Positions 49,442-51,237 of a stretch of DNA of 51,237 bases are shown one piece after another (the first letter of the stretch is position 1; every line of letters starts with the position of its first letter). Where the stretch lies: positions 1 through 51,237 of the forward strand of contig NZ_BAAAYN010000028.1 in assembly GCF_039536245.1 (NCBI RefSeq), in the 5' to 3' direction. The notes under the pieces were generated by a model. It did not search any database, had not been told where the DNA came from, and was given only the letters and a program-made list of their open reading frames with translations. Source of the DNA: Cryptosporangium minutisporangium (lineage in GTDB: Bacteria; Actinomycetota; Actinomycetes; Mycobacteriales; Cryptosporangiaceae). The position numbers and the translations under genes are program-made.

Positions 49442-50695
49442 ATGAGCCTCAAAGCCCGCCAAACGACGTTCGTCGTCGCCCTATTAGTCGTCATAGCCGC
49501 CGTCGCCGCATCTGCCATCGCCTTCCTCCGGCCGGCATCCGACACGGCACCGGTAGAAGCCGGTGCCGACCATGCCGTTCCCTTCGCCGTGATCCGCCCG
49601 TCCGCTCCCCAGGAGCAGGTTGACGACGCGGTCGCGAGGTTCTACCGCGATTGGAAGGCGTCGTACCTGCGCAGGAGCTGCGCCCCGGGCACGTTCCAGG
49701 TCTATTCACCCGACGCCCGATACCCCTATGTCGCCGAGGGCCAGGGATATGGGCTGGTCATCACCGCCCTGATGTCGCCATCCGATCCGGAAGCGAAGGC
49801 GACGTTCGATGGGCTTCTCACCTATGTTCTTGCTCACCCGTCCAGTAAGAACCCGGACCTCATGGCAGCAGAGCAGGACTCGGGCTGCAACGACCGCGCG
49901 GGAGGCGACTCCGCGACCGACGGCGACATGGACATCGCCTACGCCCTGCTCCTCGCCGACCGTCAATGGGGTAGCACAGGCCGGTACAACTACCGGGACC
50001 TCGCCCTTCGACGGATCCAGGCGCTCAAGAGCAGCAGCGTCAATCCCTCATCCAAGCTGATGCTGCTCGGCAACTGGAGCACGGCGGCCGACCCGGACCT
50101 CTACGCCACCACCCGGCCATCCGACTGGATGCCGCACTACTTCCGCGCGTTCGAGACCGCCACTGGCGATCCCGCCTGGTCTGCGATCCGCGCCGCTCAC
50201 CAACGCGCCATTGACGGCCTCCAGAGCAACGCCAGCCCCGCCACCGGCCTCCTGCCAGACTTCGCCCGGGCGACCGGCGACGGGATCCACCCCGTTGAAG
50301 GACAAGTGCTGGAAGGTAGCAACGATGGGGACTACTACTTCAACGCATGCCGGACGCCGTGGCGCATCGGCACCGATGCCCTCTTCTCTGGTGACCCGCA
50401 GACCACACGGGCCGCCCGCAAGATAAGCGCCTGGTTCCGAACGACCACCGGAGGCGATCCCGACAAGATTGGATCGGGCTACCGGATGGACGGCACGAAA
50501 GAACAAGCGTTCGAGAACAATGCCTTCTGGGCGCCCCTCGCGGTGAGCGCGATGGCCGACCCGGACGCGCAGGACTGGCTCGACAAACTGTGGGCCAAGC
50601 TAGCGAGCAACCAGGTGAAGGCCGGAAACTACTTCGGTGACACCATCCAACTGCAAGTCATGATCGTCGTCACCGGTCACTACATCGCAGTCTGA
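49442..50695 (+). CDS. Secreted glycoside hydrolase family 8 enzyme
   Basis: 417 aa from ATG 49442; the frame is open upstream but non-coding in character. The signal/anchor is FVVALLVVIAAVAASAIAFL (about 9-28). The GH8 motifs are VAEGQGYGLVITALM (catalytic acid Glu near 98) and ATDGDMDIAYALLLADRQWG (catalytic Asp region near 159), followed by DWMPHYFRAFETATGD and YYFNACRTPWRIGTDAL, all in family order. GH8 enzymes cut beta-1,4-glucans such as cellulose, chitosan or lichenan; the substrate is open. It may act on the cell's own exopolysaccharide or on plant polymers. Confidence 0.93.
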   Translation: MSLKARQTTFVVALLVVIAAVAASAIAFLRPASDTAPVEAGADHAVPFAVIRPSAPQEQVDDAVARFYRDWKASYLRRSCAPGTFQVYSPDARYPYVAEGQGYGLVITALMSPSDPEAKATFDGLLTYVLAHPSSKNPDLMAAEQDSGCNDRAGGDSATDGDMDIAYALLLADRQWGSTGRYNYRDLALRRIQALKSSSVNPSSKLMLLGNWSTAADPDLYATTRPSDWMPHYFRAFETATGDPAWSAIRAAHQRAIDGLQSNASPATGLLPDFARATGDGIHPVEGQVLEGSNDGDYYFNACRTPWRIGTDALFSGDPQTTRAARKISAWFRTTTGGDPDKIGSGYRMDGTKEQAFENNAFWAPLAVSAMADPDAQDWLDKLWAKLASNQVKAGNYFGDTIQLQVMIVVTGHYIAV

Positions 50696-50872
50696 ACTCC
50701 GAAGCGTACCGGCCACGTGGTGCGCGTTAGGCGACCGCCCGGGCCCCGCTGTAAGCACAGCCGTGGATTCACACTGCGGCGACGGGGAGACAGCGGCTGC
50801 TGCGGTGGAGCGAGGGCAGGCCGCCATAGCGGACGCGCGAGTTTCTTGGCCACCGGGTGAGTCGCCTGTACT

Positions 50873-50889
50873 AGAGGACGTCTCGTAAC
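50873..50889. repeat. Possible terminal repeat of the right-hand insertion sequence
   Basis: AGAGGACGTCTCGTAAC lies 38 bp outside the transposase stop, the position expected for the insertion sequence end, and is preceded by CT. The matching inverted copy would be beyond the window, so this cannot be confirmed. Confidence 0.3.
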
Positions 50890-50927
50890 TCGATCGAGTC
50901 GTCGCGGGCCGACTCATGGCGCGGGGT

Positions 50928-51237
50928 TCATCCGGTCAGCGCGAGGTTGTGGAGCAGGGCGATGCCGACCGCGGTGGTGTGGAGGGTGCGGGCGGAGCGG
51001 CGGTAGTCGCGGAGGATCTTGTAGGTCTTCATACGGGCGAAGCAGTGTTCGATGGTGGCTCTGACCTGCCGATGGCGGGTGTTCCACTCGTCCTGCCAGG
51101 CGGGTAACCGTTCCTGTCCGCGGGCGCGGCGGTAGGGCAGGATCACGTCCGGGTTGCCCTGGTAGCCACCGTCGGCCACGACCGGGCGCCCGTCGAGCTG
51201 GTCTTTCATGCCGGAGTCGCGGTAGGCGATGGTGTCG
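50928..51237 (-). CDS. IS5-type DDE transposase, cut by window edge
   Basis: The C-terminal 102 residues are in view; the N-terminus lies beyond 51237. DTIAYRDSGMKDQLDGRPVV leads to VADGGYQG (second catalytic Asp) and RATIEHCFARMKTYKILRDY (catalytic Glu), ending TTAVGIALLHNLALTG. This is the DDE_Tnp_4-type IS5 family arrangement. The visible part shows no frameshift. It marks the right boundary of the window as a mobile-element insertion. Confidence 0.9.
   Translation of the reverse strand, partial: DTIAYRDSGMKDQLDGRPVVADGGYQGNPDVILPYRRARGQERLPAWQDEWNTRHRQVRATIEHCFARMKTYKILRDYRRSARTLHTTAVGIALLHNLALTG

Noticed and set aside
1-51237. CRISPR arrays, tRNA or rRNA genes
   Set aside because: I saw no regularly spaced repeat-spacer pattern and no tRNA- or rRNA-like conserved segments; the only short tandem repeats are the 12-bp regulator repeats.

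Overview
The window is very GC-rich DNA with actinobacterial gene style: frequent GTG starts, many 4-base ATGA/GTGA gene overlaps, an actinobacterial Tad pilus locus, DUF574-type methyltransferases and LpqS/CysK2-like genes. A solitary fliL hints at a flagellated actinomycete. I cannot name the species.

Layout. (1) 1-11.4 kb: the left edge of what looks like a biosynthetic locus. It holds an NRPS (A-T-C-A..., running off the left end), a DUF6875-like protein and a TauD-type dioxygenase, all overlapping on the minus strand. Next come two small overlapping genes, one a serine-recombinase-like domain without its catalytic serine. Two paralogous XRE-TPR regulators follow, one in an operon with a RibD-like deaminase. 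Both regulators carry the same three 12-bp repeats exactly 42 nt before the start codon. (2) 11.6-19.3 kb, plus strand: APC permease, acetamidase/formamidase, GPP34 protein, DUF574 methyltransferase, DUF6879-like protein, small unknown protein, second DUF574 methyltransferase and second GPP34 protein, mostly joined by 4-base overlaps. (3) 20.2-31.7 kb, plus strand: a Tad/Flp pilus operon, from a lipoprotein through TadZ/A/B/C, an Flp-like pilin and TadE/G proteins. It ends in a 986-aa membrane protein joining LysM to a cytoplasmic SARP/BTAD-type regulator.

(4) 31.7-35.2 kb: a decayed patch with an IS256 transposase fragment, thioredoxin-like and zinc-ribbon genes, and an ArsR regulator running into a cation transporter broken by several frameshifts and a nonsense codon. 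A DHA2-type MFS exporter follows, with a CsoR-like palindrome between its -35 and -10 and a strong terminator. (5) 35.5-37.7 kb: a methyltransferase-like protein and an acyltransferase. (6) 38.0-46.8 kb: metal/copper-flavoured genes. These are an HMA protein, a UreH/SafE-cupredoxin fusion behind a BlaI/CopY-type operator, M56 peptidase plus BlaI regulator, LpqS-like protein / CysK2-like enzyme / MFS exporter, a DUF2752 protein and DUF305/DUF6153-like proteins. (7) 47.6-51.2 kb: solitary fliL, a doubtful membrane ORF, a secreted GH8 glycosidase, and the edge of an IS5-type insertion sequence.

The parts most likely to be new are the duplicated regulator/12-bp repeat circuit beside the NRPS, the mirrored GPP34-methyltransferase cassette, and the LysM-to-BTAD transmembrane regulator of the Tad locus. 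All functions are inferred by reading motifs; no database search was possible.
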